Positions 1 through 8,415 of a stretch of 34,022 nt of DNA are shown here, in pieces. Source of the stretch: Colivivens sp963645405 (lineage in GTDB: Bacteria > Bacteroidota > Bacteroidia > Bacteroidales > Bacteroidaceae); contig CAVISR010000024.1 of NCBI GenBank assembly GCA_963645405.1, positions 1 through 34,022 on the forward strand, read 5' to 3'. The notes under the pieces were generated by a model. The model worked only from the letters and a program-made list of their open reading frames with translations. It ran no database searches and had not been told where the DNA came from. Position 1 is the first letter of the stretch. Each line of letters opens with the position of its first letter. The position numbers and the translations under genes were made by a program.

Positions 1-376
1 ATATAACTAATTAATTATTAATATATTATATATATAAGAAGAGAGAAAGTTGAGTTTTAGTGTACCATTTTTTTAATTGAAACAACTGAAACACTGAAAC
101 ACCGAAACGCTTTGGAGCAAGTAATTGGAGTTTGCCATTGCCACGTGCCATATGCTTCTCACTACAAAGACAGCCTGGCGTTGCTCCTAGCGCATCTGCT
201 TTCATTAAGCGCTTGTGCACTTTTCTTGCGCTTGTAGCCATCCGGAAGTAGCGTGCAAGTAACGTGTACGGATTTTATCCATTACGATGCCCGAGCTGGA
301 CAAAACCGGACAAATACCGAAGAAGGGCGCACCCCACAAGGAATGCGCCCCCAATCATGAAAGAAACAGAGTTCTA
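1..376. other. Intergenic left edge, AT-rich
   Basis: No convincing gene. The first 60 bases are very AT-rich. Positions 79-111 hold about four degenerate copies of an 8-9 bp unit around GAAACACT. A 71-codon frame at 26-241 (-) has no family signature and is not called. CCATCCGG at 239-246 resembles half of the palindrome found in the dispersed repeat elsewhere in the window, but nothing else of that repeat is here. A terminator for the lipoprotein gene lies at 325-350. Confidence 0.5.
325..350 (-). terminator. Probable terminator of the TonB receptor-lipoprotein operon
   Basis: GGGCGCA (325-331) and TGCGCCC (344-350) form a 7-bp GC-rich stem with a 12-nt loop, about 27 nt beyond the lipoprotein stop codon. 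The downstream side on the minus strand is only moderately T-rich (TTCTTCGG), so this is a weak intrinsic terminator by sequence, supported mainly by position. Confidence 0.55.
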
Positions 377-2134
377 TTACTTTGTCATTTCTGCTTTACC
401 ACAAACGTATGCCTTCTTTGAAGAAGTCTCTGCCATGCCATTGTATGTGGTGAGAGCACCGTAGACAAGGACTTCATCGCCTTCGGCAATCTGGCCGTCG
501 CCTTCCTGCCAGGGCTGGTTGCCATACCAGTAAGCTGAGTAAACCTCGAAATCGTGGTCGGTGTCGGTAGTCGACTTGCCGTTCTCTGCACCGTTGAATG
601 TGCCGTCGTCGGAAATCCAGAATGTGCCTGTGCCGTGGCTTGCAGAGAAGCTGTAGAGCACCTTTGAAACCTGACCGCTGATGTAGACATTGCCTTTGTA
701 TCCTGCCTTTGCAGCAGTGATTGCGCCTGCCACATTGAACGGATAAGTTTCCGAACCAAGCCCGTTGGCATCGCTTGTCGCACCGTTGACGCTGTAGATG
801 TAAGCCTTCTTTGAAGAGGTTTCTGACACGCCGCTGTAGAGTGTCACCTTACCGCAGACGATGACCTCGTCGCCTACGCTCAACTGCTTGTTGCCCTCAG
901 CCCAAGCCTGGTTGTCGAACCAGTAAGCTGAGTAAACCTCGAAGTCGTGGCCCTTGTCGTCAGTTGACTTTCCGTTCTCTGCACCGTTGAATGTGCCGTC
1001 GTCGGAAATCCAGAATGTGCCTGCGCCATACTTTGCCGAGTAATCGTAGAGCACCTTGGAAACCTTTCCCTTGATGTAGACATCGGCTGCAGATTCACCG
1101 CTGAGATTGCTGCAGTAAGCGATTGCCTCCTCCACTGTGAACGGAACTTCCTTGGTTCCTGCAAGTCCTTCCTGGACCACAGTCACTACGGCTGTGTAGT
1201 CCTTCTCACCGTCGGTAGTCTTGAATGTGACGTCTGCGCTACGTGCTGCACCTGTGTTGGCAGCAACCTTCAGCATGGCTGATGTAGAAGTAACGCCACC
1301 GAAGGCAGTAGACAGCCAGCTCTGTGCGTCCTCGGGAATCTCAATCTCAACATCGTTGCCGCTTGTGCAAGAGATTGCAATCTTTGCGTAGCCGCCGTCG
1401 GAAGGGATTGAAGAAACTTCCTCAGAACTGAGGTTGAAGTATGTAGGACCTTCAGCGCTGATGAGCGACTTCTGGACACTTACGAGTGTTGCGTCCTTGA
1501 ACTCAACTGTACCGCTGTAGATGACCTTTGAACCTACGACAGTGATTTCGTCACCCACACTGATGCCGAAGCTGTCCCAGCCTCCTGTTGCTGCAGACGG
1601 ATACTGACCCTTTGAATTGAAGAGACCATAGATATAGAGGTCGGTGTCGCTTGTACCGTCGTTGAGGTAGAGGTTGCCATAGGAGGTGTTTGTGATGGAT
1701 GTCACGGTTGCAGTCACCTGATAGGTCTTGCTCTCCGGACCAGCCATCACCTCAGCCACTGTAGCCGAAGGGATGGATGAAATTCCCTGGATTACGTTGA
1801 TGATTTGCTTCTTGCCTGCGCAGACAAGATAAACGGTCGCTGTGCGTCCGTCCTCAGTCTTGTCGGCAGAGAATGTGACGTCGGTCTTGCCGGCGACACC
1901 CTTCACCGGGCTTATCTTGAGCCATGTGGGGCAACCGTTGACTGCTGTAGTGTCGATTTCCCACTCGTCCTTGGCAGTGACTGTGATTGTAGTTGAACCG
2001 CCGTCGGTTGGGATTGCTACATAAGAGGAAGAAACCTTGACTTCGTCGAGCAATGTAGCTGAATCATCATCAGAACATCCAACCAATACGGCAAGGACTG
2101 CAATGAATGATGGAATTAAATATTTGAGTTTCAT
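377..2134 (-). CDS. Surface lipoprotein with BACON-like and OB-fold-like repeats
   Basis: 585 aa. The N-terminus is a lipoprotein signal with lipobox LVGC (Cys20) followed by SDDD, an acidic stretch like the Bacteroidetes surface-export signal. Modules in order: BACON-like domain (about 33-115, ending in the typical VIQG), OB-fold-like domain (about 125-215), second BACON-like domain (about 230-322, ending VVQEG), then two very similar OB-fold-like modules (about 330-455 and 460-585) sharing GTFWISDDGTFNGAENGKS and HDFEVYSAYW. The gene begins 18 nt after the TonB-dependent receptor stop, so it is co-transcribed and probably serves as its surface partner. BACON domains are often linked to carbohydrate or mucin binding. 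OB-fold-like modules of this kind are common in Bacteroidales lipoproteins, some next to secreted nucleases, but the ligand cannot be read from sequence. No catalytic domain is visible, and it does not resemble SusD. Confidence 0.8.
   Translation of the reverse strand: MKLKYLIPSFIAVLAVLVGCSDDDSATLLDEVKVSSSYVAIPTDGGSTTITVTAKDEWEIDTTAVNGCPTWLKISPVKGVAGKTDVTFSADKTEDGRTATVYLVCAGKKQIINVIQGISSIPSATVAEVMAGPESKTYQVTATVTSITNTSYGNLYLNDGTSDTDLYIYGLFNSKGQYPSAATGGWDSFGISVGDEITVVGSKVIYSGTVEFKDATLVSVQKSLISAEGPTYFNLSSEEVSSIPSDGGYAKIAISCTSGNDVEIEIPEDAQSWLSTAFGGVTSTSAMLKVAANTGAARSADVTFKTTDGEKDYTAVVTVVQEGLAGTKEVPFTVEEAIAYCSNLSGESAADVYIKGKVSKVLYDYSAKYGAGTFWISDDGTFNGAENGKSTDDKGHDFEVYSAYWFDNQAWAEGNKQLSVGDEVIVCGKVTLYSGVSETSSKKAYIYSVNGATSDANGLGSETYPFNVAGAITAAKAGYKGNVYISGQVSKVLYSFSASHGTGTFWISDDGTFNGAENGKSTTDTDHDFEVYSAYWYGNQPWQEGDGQIAEGDEVLVYGALTTYNGMAETSSKKAYVCGKAEMTK
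579..1023 (-). repeat. In-gene tandem duplication with 131-codon period
   Basis: Positions 579-630 and 972-1023 are identical over 52 nt and lie 393 nt (131 codons) apart in the same frame. They belong to the two C-terminal OB-fold-like modules of the lipoprotein. The flanks are still clearly alignable but diverged, which suggests an old module duplication whose core is conserved or has been homogenised by gene conversion. Confidence 0.85.
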
Positions 2135-2152
2135 ATTGTCTTGACTTTATTA

Positions 2153-5100
2153 TTAGTTGAAAATATACTTGATACCGATAGAAGCATACCAGCACTGACC
2201 GATGGCATGGTAAGGCACGAATGTCTTGGTGCTGCCACTGATGGAAGCCGGAGTAGAGAATGTTGCATAACCGTCAGCATCAACTCCGTCGTAAGTAAGG
2301 ATGCGGGCATCTGAACCGATTTCGGGGTTAAGATACTTCATCACGCCCCAGCTTGAATTGAAGAGGTTCATGAGGTTCTTGATGTCGAAGCTGAGCTGGA
2401 GTGTGTGCTTTGTGTTGGCAACATTCACCTTGAAGTCATGCTTGTAGCTGAAGTCAACGCGGTAAACCCATGGGTTGTAGACGCTGTAGCCCTCTGTGTA
2501 CTTGCCCTGACGGCTCTTCAGATACTTTGAGTTGTGAACATAATCCATGAAGCGGGTCTTGTCGTCCTCTGAAGAGAAACGGAACTCATTGTTTGCCACC
2601 TGCTCGTCGGTAGGGACATAGATTGCATCGTAGTTGTAGCCGTCACCGTTCATGTCGTTGGTCATCATGTAAGAGTAGTTGTAACCGCCGCGCCATGATT
2701 CGAAGATAAGGCTGAAGTGGTTGCCGCTCTTGTCGTGAGCTGTAGCTGAAGCCACGATACGGTCAGGAGTGACGTACTCTGAGTTGTGGAGCTTGATGTT
2801 GTTGGGACCTTCTGAAGTAGGAACGTAAGTGAATGCCGACTCAGCGTCTGAACCTGGCATACCGGTGATTTCCTTGTTCACAGTGTGAGTGTAGGCTGCC
2901 ATCAAGCTGAGCCAGTTGGTTGGCTGTGCATTGAGAGTCACGTTGGCTGACCATCCGTAGCCCTTGCTTGTGTTGCTGAGGACAAATGCCTTGGTGTTGG
3001 TGCGATAGCCGTCAGGATAGATTGGACGGTTGTCGGCACCGTTGAAGCGTGCAAAGCCTCCGACTGAAGGAATACTCCAGTCGGTCATGCAGGCTGCGTT
3101 CACCGTCTTGTTGAAGATTCCCTCTACAGTGACTGTGAATGGGAATGAAACTGGAATTGAGTAGTCGACTGCCAAAGAAGTCTTCCACACCTGTGGCATC
3201 TTGAAGTGTCTGTCGACTGCTGCGATTGAAGAACCGGAAAGGATTGTTCCTTCTTCAGGAGTGATGGTGCCTGGATATCCAAGCGAGAAGAGCTTTTCCT
3301 GGAGAGCCTGGATAGTGGCATTGCCGTTGCCGTCGGTTACGAGACCGCCTGCAAACTGGTCCATGGAATAGCCCATCTTGTTGGCAGTAGAGGCGTTGCA
3401 TATTGCCTTATACTGCACCATACCCGAGTTGGTCTCCATGTTGGTGAAGAACACGAGAGGCAGACGGCCGGAGAAAAGACCTGTACCTCCACGAACCTTC
3501 AGGCTCTTGTCGCCAAACACGTCGTAGGTGAAGCCCACACGTGGAGAGAAGGTGATGTTGGATGAAGGCCACTTGCCTGTGTCGATATGGCGTCCGTCGT
3601 AGTCGAGATTGTAGATGGCATTGTTGGTCATCAGGTCACTGTTGTTGAAGAACAGACCGTCGATACGCATTCCGTAGGTGAGCTTGAACTTGTCGTTGAT
3701 TTCCCATTCGTCCTGACCATAGATGCCTGCCTTGTTGAACTGGACACGTGAAGCAGGATTTGCCTCGCCATTGTAACCATAAGTAAGGGCAACGATTTCA
3801 GGTGTTGCGCCAGTGAGGAAATCTTCAAGACTCTTGTAGCGGTAGTAGCCTGTACCCTCACGCATGTAGGCATTGTCTGCCATCTGATGTTCGAAAAAGG
3901 CACCGCCGGTAATCTTGTGTGCACCGGTGTAGTAAGTCACGTCATCCTTGATGTTCCAGATGGTGTTGTGCACTGCATTGTTGTGAGTGAAAAGCTCATG
4001 ACCGAGAGAGAGGTAGTTCTGGTTGTCCTTGAGGATATCAATGAACGGGAACTCTCTTGAGTTTGTTCCACGCACATCGTCGAGCTTTGAATATGTAGCC
4101 AGGAACTGGTTTGAAAGGTTGTCTGCCAAACGGCTGTTCAAGTCGAGTGAGAATGAATGGACTTTGTTGTCGATGGAGTACATGGAGTTTGCGTATGCCA
4201 TTGAGTACTGTGAAGTACGGTAGCCGGACATACGTGTACCTCCGTCCATTGAATTACCGTTAGGCGTATTCCAAGCCTTGTTCAGTGTGTAGTTGTAGCG
4301 GAAAGCAAGGTGATGTTTGTTGTTGATGTTCCAGTCCAAACGGGCAAGAATCTTGTAGTTGCTCTCGTCGGCTGGGTAGCTTGTGTACGAACCAGTGTCG
4401 TAGCCATACTTCTCTCTCACATAGTCGGACACTGTCTGAAGGTCGGAGAGTGTGGTGCGTGAGATGTAGTTGTCGGCATCGGCAACTCCGTCCTTCGAAC
4501 CTCTCCAGCGGTTGGCTACTGTAGGGGTCTTCACCATTTCACCATTGACGAAGAAGAAGAGCTTGTCCTTGATGACAGGACCACCGACAGTGAAACCGTA
4601 AGTGGTGCTGCGGTCCTTCTCGCGTGCACCTGAAATCTGCTTGCCCTCGATGGCGTCACCACGCATGTTCTCGTTCTTGTGGTAGATGTAGGCACTACCC
4701 TTGTAGGTGTTGGTACCCGACTTTGTGATGGCATTCACACCGCCACCGATGAAGTTGGTCTGACGGACATCGTATGGAGAGATAACTACCTGGAGCTCCT
4801 CAATAGCATCGATTGAAATCGGATTGCCTCCACCAGGGAGTTTGTCGTTCAAACCGAAGTTATTGTTGAAGTTCGCACCGTCGACAGTGAAGTTTGCTGT
4901 ACGTCCATCAGTACCGGCGAATTGCATTCCGTTGCCGCCGTAAGGAGACAAGCGGGTGAAGTCGGTGATGCTACGGCTTACCGTAGGCATGTTGACAATC
5001 ATCTGATTGTTGATGTTAGTAGAAGCACCTGTCTTCTCAGTGGTAAACTTGGTAGCCTTTGCACTTACCAGGACTTCGTCGAGCTGCTGAGTGTCCTCAG

Positions 5101-5422
5101 TGAGAGAAGTCTTGAGGTTGTAAGTTTCAGCAAGTTGAAGGGTGATGCCCTCCACTACCTTTGTCACGTAACCGACATAGGAGATCTGAACCTTGTAAGG
5201 ACCGCCTACACGCATACCGTTGATAGAGAAAATACCCTTGGTATTTGTTACAGCTTGGTAGCGAGTACCTGAAGGCGTGTGAATGGCCTCCACAGTAGCA
5301 CCAATAACGTCCTCACCGTCAGCCTCGACCTTACCGGTCATACTTGAGGTGGTTACCTGCGCCATTGCCGTCGATACCATAAGCACCATCAATGCAATGA
5401 GCGAAAACAATTTTTTCTGCAT
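2153..5422 (-). CDS. Oar-like TonB-dependent outer-membrane receptor
   Basis: 1089 aa. The signal peptide MQKKLFSLIALMVLMVSTAMA is followed by a carboxypeptidase-regulatory-like domain (about 24-105; GATVEAIHTPSGTRY, GIFSINGMRVGGPYKVQISYVGY), a plug (about 125-250; FTVDGANFNNNFGLNDKLPGG, IDAIEELQVVISPYDVRQ, GGVNAITKSGTN) and a long beta-barrel ending in the aromatic-terminated strand WYASIGIKYIFN. The plug and barrel resemble Oar-type receptors rather than SusC, and no SusD gene is adjacent; the downstream partner is the BACON/OB-fold-like lipoprotein. It should use TonB-ExbBD energy to import or display a substrate at the outer membrane. The substrate is unknown. ATG at 5422 was chosen because it gives a clean signal peptide; a TAnnTTTG box lies about 90 nt upstream. 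Confidence 0.9.
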   Translation of the reverse strand: MQKKLFSLIALMVLMVSTAMAQVTTSSMTGKVEADGEDVIGATVEAIHTPSGTRYQAVTNTKGIFSINGMRVGGPYKVQISYVGYVTKVVEGITLQLAETYNLKTSLTEDTQQLDEVLVSAKATKFTTEKTGASTNINNQMIVNMPTVSRSITDFTRLSPYGGNGMQFAGTDGRTANFTVDGANFNNNFGLNDKLPGGGNPISIDAIEELQVVISPYDVRQTNFIGGGVNAITKSGTNTYKGSAYIYHKNENMRGDAIEGKQISGAREKDRSTTYGFTVGGPVIKDKLFFFVNGEMVKTPTVANRWRGSKDGVADADNYISRTTLSDLQTVSDYVREKYGYDTGSYTSYPADESNYKILARLDWNINNKHHLAFRYNYTLNKAWNTPNGNSMDGGTRMSGYRTSQYSMAYANSMYSIDNKVHSFSLDLNSRLADNLSNQFLATYSKLDDVRGTNSREFPFIDILKDNQNYLSLGHELFTHNNAVHNTIWNIKDDVTYYTGAHKITGGAFFEHQMADNAYMREGTGYYRYKSLEDFLTGATPEIVALTYGYNGEANPASRVQFNKAGIYGQDEWEINDKFKLTYGMRIDGLFFNNSDLMTNNAIYNLDYDGRHIDTGKWPSSNITFSPRVGFTYDVFGDKSLKVRGGTGLFSGRLPLVFFTNMETNSGMVQYKAICNASTANKMGYSMDQFAGGLVTDGNGNATIQALQEKLFSLGYPGTITPEEGTILSGSSIAAVDRHFKMPQVWKTSLAVDYSIPVSFPFTVTVEGIFNKTVNAACMTDWSIPSVGGFARFNGADNRPIYPDGYRTNTKAFVLSNTSKGYGWSANVTLNAQPTNWLSLMAAYTHTVNKEITGMPGSDAESAFTYVPTSEGPNNIKLHNSEYVTPDRIVASATAHDKSGNHFSLIFESWRGGYNYSYMMTNDMNGDGYNYDAIYVPTDEQVANNEFRFSSEDDKTRFMDYVHNSKYLKSRQGKYTEGYSVYNPWVYRVDFSYKHDFKVNVANTKHTLQLSFDIKNLMNLFNSSWGVMKYLNPEIGSDARILTYDGVDADGYATFSTPASISGSTKTFVPYHAIGQCWYASIGIKYIFN

Positions 5423-5456
5423 AACGTGTTGTTTTAAATAATTAAATTAATAAATG

Positions 5457-5472
5457 ACGGACATTCGTCCGT
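5457..5472 (-). promoter_or_regulatory. Short inverted repeat in the TonB receptor leader
   Basis: ACGGAC-ATTC-GTCCGT is a perfect 6-bp inverted repeat with a 4-nt loop. It lies between the putative -7 box (5514-5521) and the receptor start codon. It could be an RNA hairpin or a protein-binding operator; the sequence does not decide between them. Confidence 0.4.
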
Positions 5473-5513
5473 TTAATACTATCTACTTAGAAAACAATTA
5501 TGTTTGACTGTCG

Positions 5514-5521
5514 CAAATTTA
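5514..5521 (-). promoter_or_regulatory. Putative -7 promoter box for the TonB receptor operon
   Basis: The minus strand reads TAAATTTG, a match to the Bacteroidetes -7 consensus TAnnTTTG. A TTTG sequence lies 25 nt further upstream (5547-5550), more than the usual 19-21 nt, so the -33 element is uncertain. Predicted leader length is about 85 nt. Confidence 0.45.
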
Positions 5522-5861
5522 GCGATTATTTCACAAAACGATGTTACAAAATCGTTAAAACTTATGCCAATGATTTATTTTAGGGCTATATTTCCCCATA
5601 TCTTTTTTACCGATGCTGGCAAATGCCCCTTGAAAGCCGACTCCTCCTCCCACCGCGTTTGCAACTAAAGTCAGAATTAAGCTCTTGCAAATTCAATCAT
5701 CCAAGTTTAGAAAATATCATGTAACCAGACGAAACCGGAAGCAGGTGAAGTTGGCTGAGCAATTACTTTCATTTTCAAAATGAAGTAGGAGAAGTTGGCA
5801 GGGGCATGACTTTTTTTGAAATAAAGAGGAGGAAAGGCTTGCAAGTACGGAAACAAAACCG

Positions 5862-5869
5862 TATCTTTG
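5862..5869 (+). promoter_or_regulatory. -7 promoter box for the ATPase gene
   Basis: TATCTTTG matches TAnnTTTG. A partial -33 element (CTTG) lies about 20 nt upstream. It gives a leader of about 25 nt before ATG 5900 and argues against an upstream TTG start at 5867, which lies inside the promoter box. Confidence 0.65.
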
Positions 5870-5899
5870 CGAAAAATTTCGTTACGAACATTTTCGATC

Positions 5900-6973
5900 A
5901 TGGATAACCCTTTCAAATTCGGTTCATTGGTTGATGCCCAATACTTCACCGACAGAGTGAAGGAATTGGACTACATTGTGCAGTTTCTGCAAAGCGAGAA
6001 CCACCTGGTCCTCATTTCCCCACGACGCTTCGGCAAGTCAAGTCTGGTGAAGAAAGCAGTGGAACACACCCACCGTCCCTACATATGGCTCAACATGCAG
6101 TCGGTCCTGAGCAAGGAAGACCTCGCAGCCAAACTGCTGAAAGCCATCATCAACCGATACAAGTTTGAGAAAGTGAAATACTTCATCCGCAACTTCCGCA
6201 TCATACCGTCAGTAAACATAAACCCCATGACCGACGAAGTGTCGGTGTCGTTCCAACCGTCGGCTGACACTGGAATGACTGCAATCGAGGATGTGATGGC
6301 AATACTGCAGAAAGTGTCCGAACCCGGCAACAGACCCATTGTTGTCTTCGACGAATTCCAAAGCATCCTGGAGGTAGACAAGAACATCGACAAGCAGCTC
6401 CGTGCGATAATGCAGGAACAGTCGGGCATCAACTACATCTTCCTCGGCAGTCAAGAGAGCATGATGACAGACATCTTCGAGCGCGTCAAATCACCTTTCT
6501 ATCATTTTGGCATGTTGATGAGACTGAGCAAAATACCATACGAGGATTTCAAGACCTATCTCACAGACCGGATATCTCCGTTGACCAGCGATGCCGAGCA
6601 AGTGGCTGACGAGATACTGGCTTTCACCGGATGCCATCCCTACTACACTCAGGAACTTGCATTTGCCGTGTGGAACAATCTCTCCTCGGGCAAGCATGAA
6701 GACGTGGTACGACTGGCAGAGGAAGACATCATAGCCACCCACGACCTGGATTACGAGCGGCTGTGGTTGAACTTCAACAAGACCGACAAATATGTGATGG
6801 TTGCCATCTGCAACGGAAAAAACCCGGTACAGGACAGGGCGCTGCCAACGAGCACCATGACAAGTGCCGTCATGCGTATGATAAAGAAAGGATATGTAAT
6901 CCGAGGCGACAACTATGAGCTTGAAGACCCGTTCTTCCATCAATGGATTGTAAAGAATGTGATTGAGAACTGA
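5900..6973 (+). CDS. AAA-type ATP-binding protein (PF01637-like)
   Basis: 357 aa, cytoplasmic. The N-terminus NPFKFGSLVDAQYFTDRVKE is typical of a Bacteroidales family of archaeal-type ATPases. Walker A is PRRFGKSS (41-48), Walker B is IVVFDEF (Asp151-Glu152), and LGSQESMM around 189-196 is a likely sensor-1 region. A winged-helix-like C-terminus follows (MTSAVMRMIKKGYVIRGDNYELEDPFFHQWI). Related proteins are abundant in Bacteroidetes, but their function is poorly defined; no partner gene is adjacent. ATG 5900 was chosen over an in-frame TTG 33 nt upstream because the promoter box covers that TTG. It is a single-gene unit, followed by repeat arrays. Confidence 0.8.
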   Translation: MDNPFKFGSLVDAQYFTDRVKELDYIVQFLQSENHLVLISPRRFGKSSLVKKAVEHTHRPYIWLNMQSVLSKEDLAAKLLKAIINRYKFEKVKYFIRNFRIIPSVNINPMTDEVSVSFQPSADTGMTAIEDVMAILQKVSEPGNRPIVVFDEFQSILEVDKNIDKQLRAIMQEQSGINYIFLGSQESMMTDIFERVKSPFYHFGMLMRLSKIPYEDFKTYLTDRISPLTSDAEQVADEILAFTGCHPYYTQELAFAVWNNLSSGKHEDVVRLAEEDIIATHDLDYERLWLNFNKTDKYVMVAICNGKNPVQDRALPTSTMTSAVMRMIKKGYVIRGDNYELEDPFFHQWIVKNVIEN

Positions 6974-6997
6974 AAATGCACAATGTTTGGTTTTGAC

Positions 6998-7103
6998 TTA
7001 TACAACCGGTTGTCTGAGCCAATGCGAACGGTTGTCTGAGCTAACACGAGCAGTTGTCCGAGCCAATACGAACGGTCATGTAAAATCATACGAGCGGTTG
7101 CAT
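6998..7103. repeat. Degenerate 22-bp tandem repeat
   Basis: About four to five diverged units of 22-23 bp with a core like CCAATGCGAACGGTTGTCTG begin 25 nt after the ATPase stop. The ends of the unit resemble the 23-bp units at 7145 and at 13953, which suggests one repeat family. Confidence 0.65.
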
Positions 7104-7144
7104 AAATCAAAGCCATCAGACAACCATCCAGCAATCATCATTCA

Positions 7145-7255
7145 TCTGCCAACGAGCGTATGGCTCATCGGGCAACGAGCGTATGGCTCATCGGGCAATG
7201 AGCGTATGGCTCATCAGGCAACGAGCGTATGGCTCATCTGCCAACAAGCATTGAG
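7145..7255. repeat. 23-bp tandem repeat, four full copies and a partial
   Basis: Units start at 7145, 7168, 7191, 7214 and 7237 with an exact 23-bp period. The unit contains CAACGAGCGTATGGCTCATC. The copies differ at one to three positions and the last is truncated and diverged. There is no reason to treat it as coding. Confidence 0.9.
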
Positions 7256-7324
7256 TTTCGTGAACTTTTACCGACAAATTGTGTTCTGTCATCGGTGACA
7301 AAACCACAACCCACTAACACAAAC

Positions 7325-7359
7325 AAAAAAAAGGAGACATCCCGAATGGGGACATCTCC
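7325..7359 (-). terminator. Intrinsic terminator of the rplM-rpsI-rpsB-tsf operon
   Basis: On the minus strand GGAGA (7359-7355) pairs with TCTCC (7337-7333). An inner CCC/GGG stem follows, and a run of eight T comes immediately after (7332-7325). It lies 27 nt after the tsf stop codon. Confidence 0.85.
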
Positions 7360-7385
7360 TATGGAAAAGATTATCTTGACTTTTA

Positions 7386-8378
7386 TTATTCGCTGCGGAG
7401 TGTGAAGCGCTTGAAGTCTGTTACAGTAAGGTCCTTGTCCACATTGTGAAGATACTGTGCAACACTTACCTTATTGTCGTCGATGTAAGCCTGGTCGAGA
7501 AGACAAGACTCCTTGTAGAACTTGTTGAGCATACCGTTTGCGATGTTCTGAATCATCTGCTCAGGAAGGTTTGCAGCTTTCTCTTCTGCTACCTTTGCCT
7601 TGATTTCACGAGCCTGTTCTGCCTGCTCAGGAGTAATCCATCCCTTGGCAGTGTTTGATTCGATATGGTCTTCGCTGTCAACGTGAGCTGGGTTGATGCC
7701 AGCCTTCTTGAGGGCAGCTTCAACAGCCTTGTTGATTTGGTTCTGCTTAGCCTTCTCTACGTCAGCCTTATACTCAACGTCCTTCACGTGCTGTGGTACA
7801 GAAGCCTCGTCGAGAGCAACTGGTGCCATAGCTGCAACCTGCATTGCTACGTTCTTTGCAACGTCCTCAGCGCATGGCTTGCTCATTGCAACGAGTGTGC
7901 AGAGGAAGTTCTGGTTCATGTGGTTGTAAGCGCATACATAGTCGCCTTCAACTACATTGTAACCGTCGAGTTCCATCTTCTCACCAGTAACACCTGAGCG
8001 TTCAGTGACAGCGTCAGTAACTGGCTTGCCATCGATTGAGAGAGCCTTTACCTCGTCGAGAGTCTTGCACTTGTTTGCAACTGCAAGGTCAAGTATCTTT
8101 GAGCAAAGAGCGACAAAGTCTGCGTTCTTTGCAACGAAGTCTGTTTCGCACTTGAGAGCAATCATCGCAGCGAAGTTGCCGTCAACCTTTGCGAGTACGC
8201 AACCCTCGGCTGCCTCACGGTCAGAACGCTTGGCTGCAACGAGCTGTCCTTTCTTACGGAGAATTTCCATTGCCTCCTCCATATCGCCATTGGCTTCTGT
8301 AAGAGCTTTCTTACAGTCCATCAGACCTGCCTGTGTCTTCTGGCGAAGTGCATTGATTTCTGCTAATGTGATAGCCAT
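7386..8378 (-). CDS. tsf: Translation elongation factor Ts
   Basis: 330 aa. EF-Ts is the guanine nucleotide exchange factor that regenerates EF-Tu-GTP in the cytoplasm. The N-terminal UBA-like domain reads MAITLAEINALRQKTQAGLMDCKKALTEANGD. The core contains the diagnostic CETDFVAKN (about 77-85), which contacts the EF-Tu G domain, and the C-terminal part carries a helical insertion. Length is close to that of other Bacteroidetes EF-Ts proteins. It follows rpsB after 37 nt, the classic rpsB-tsf pairing, and is last in the operon, ending in a strong terminator. ATG 8378 begins the canonical N-terminus. Confidence 0.97.
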   Translation of the reverse strand: MAITLAEINALRQKTQAGLMDCKKALTEANGDMEEAMEILRKKGQLVAAKRSDREAAEGCVLAKVDGNFAAMIALKCETDFVAKNADFVALCSKILDLAVANKCKTLDEVKALSIDGKPVTDAVTERSGVTGEKMELDGYNVVEGDYVCAYNHMNQNFLCTLVAMSKPCAEDVAKNVAMQVAAMAPVALDEASVPQHVKDVEYKADVEKAKQNQINKAVEAALKKAGINPAHVDSEDHIESNTAKGWITPEQAEQAREIKAKVAEEKAANLPEQMIQNIANGMLNKFYKESCLLDQAYIDDNKVSVAQYLHNVDKDLTVTDFKRFTLRSE

Positions 8379-8415
8379 AATCCTATATGATTATTTATTA
8401 TTTTCGATTAAACAA

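Larger units (their letters stand above)
5423..5899. other. Divergent intergenic region between TonB receptor and ATPase
   Basis: This region holds the two divergent promoters described separately. Positions 5765-5786 form a near-perfect AT-rich palindrome (TTCATTTT/AAAATGAA around a single C). A degenerate 17-bp direct repeat with core GAAGTTGGC occurs twice, about 44 bp apart (5741-5757 and 5785-5801). No gene is supported. Confidence 0.5.
6974..7385. other. Convergent intergenic region after ATPase and tsf
   Basis: It consists almost entirely of two adjoining tandem-repeat arrays (6998-7103 and 7145-7255) and the tsf terminator (7325-7359). Translated frames here simply read through the repeats. 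Confidence 0.6.

Noticed and set aside
26..241. 71-codon minus-strand frame beginning MATSARKVHKRLMKAD
   Set aside because: It has no recognisable family, ends in AT-rich sequence, and has no promoter box in place. It could be a remnant, but the sequence does not support calling it.
5900..6973. Defence system built on the two ATPases
   Set aside because: They are about 5 kb apart, not duplicates, have no toxin, nuclease partner or methylase beside them (apart from the fused DUF234-like domain in one), and are separated by a ribosomal operon.
7145..7255. Possible CRISPR array
   Set aside because: The copies are directly adjacent with no unique spacers, the unit is only 23 bp, and no cas gene is present. 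It is a plain tandem repeat.
6963..7298. 111-codon frame across the 22- and 23-bp repeats
   Set aside because: It is an open frame only because the repeat unit lacks stops in that phase; the 23-bp period shifts frame with each copy.
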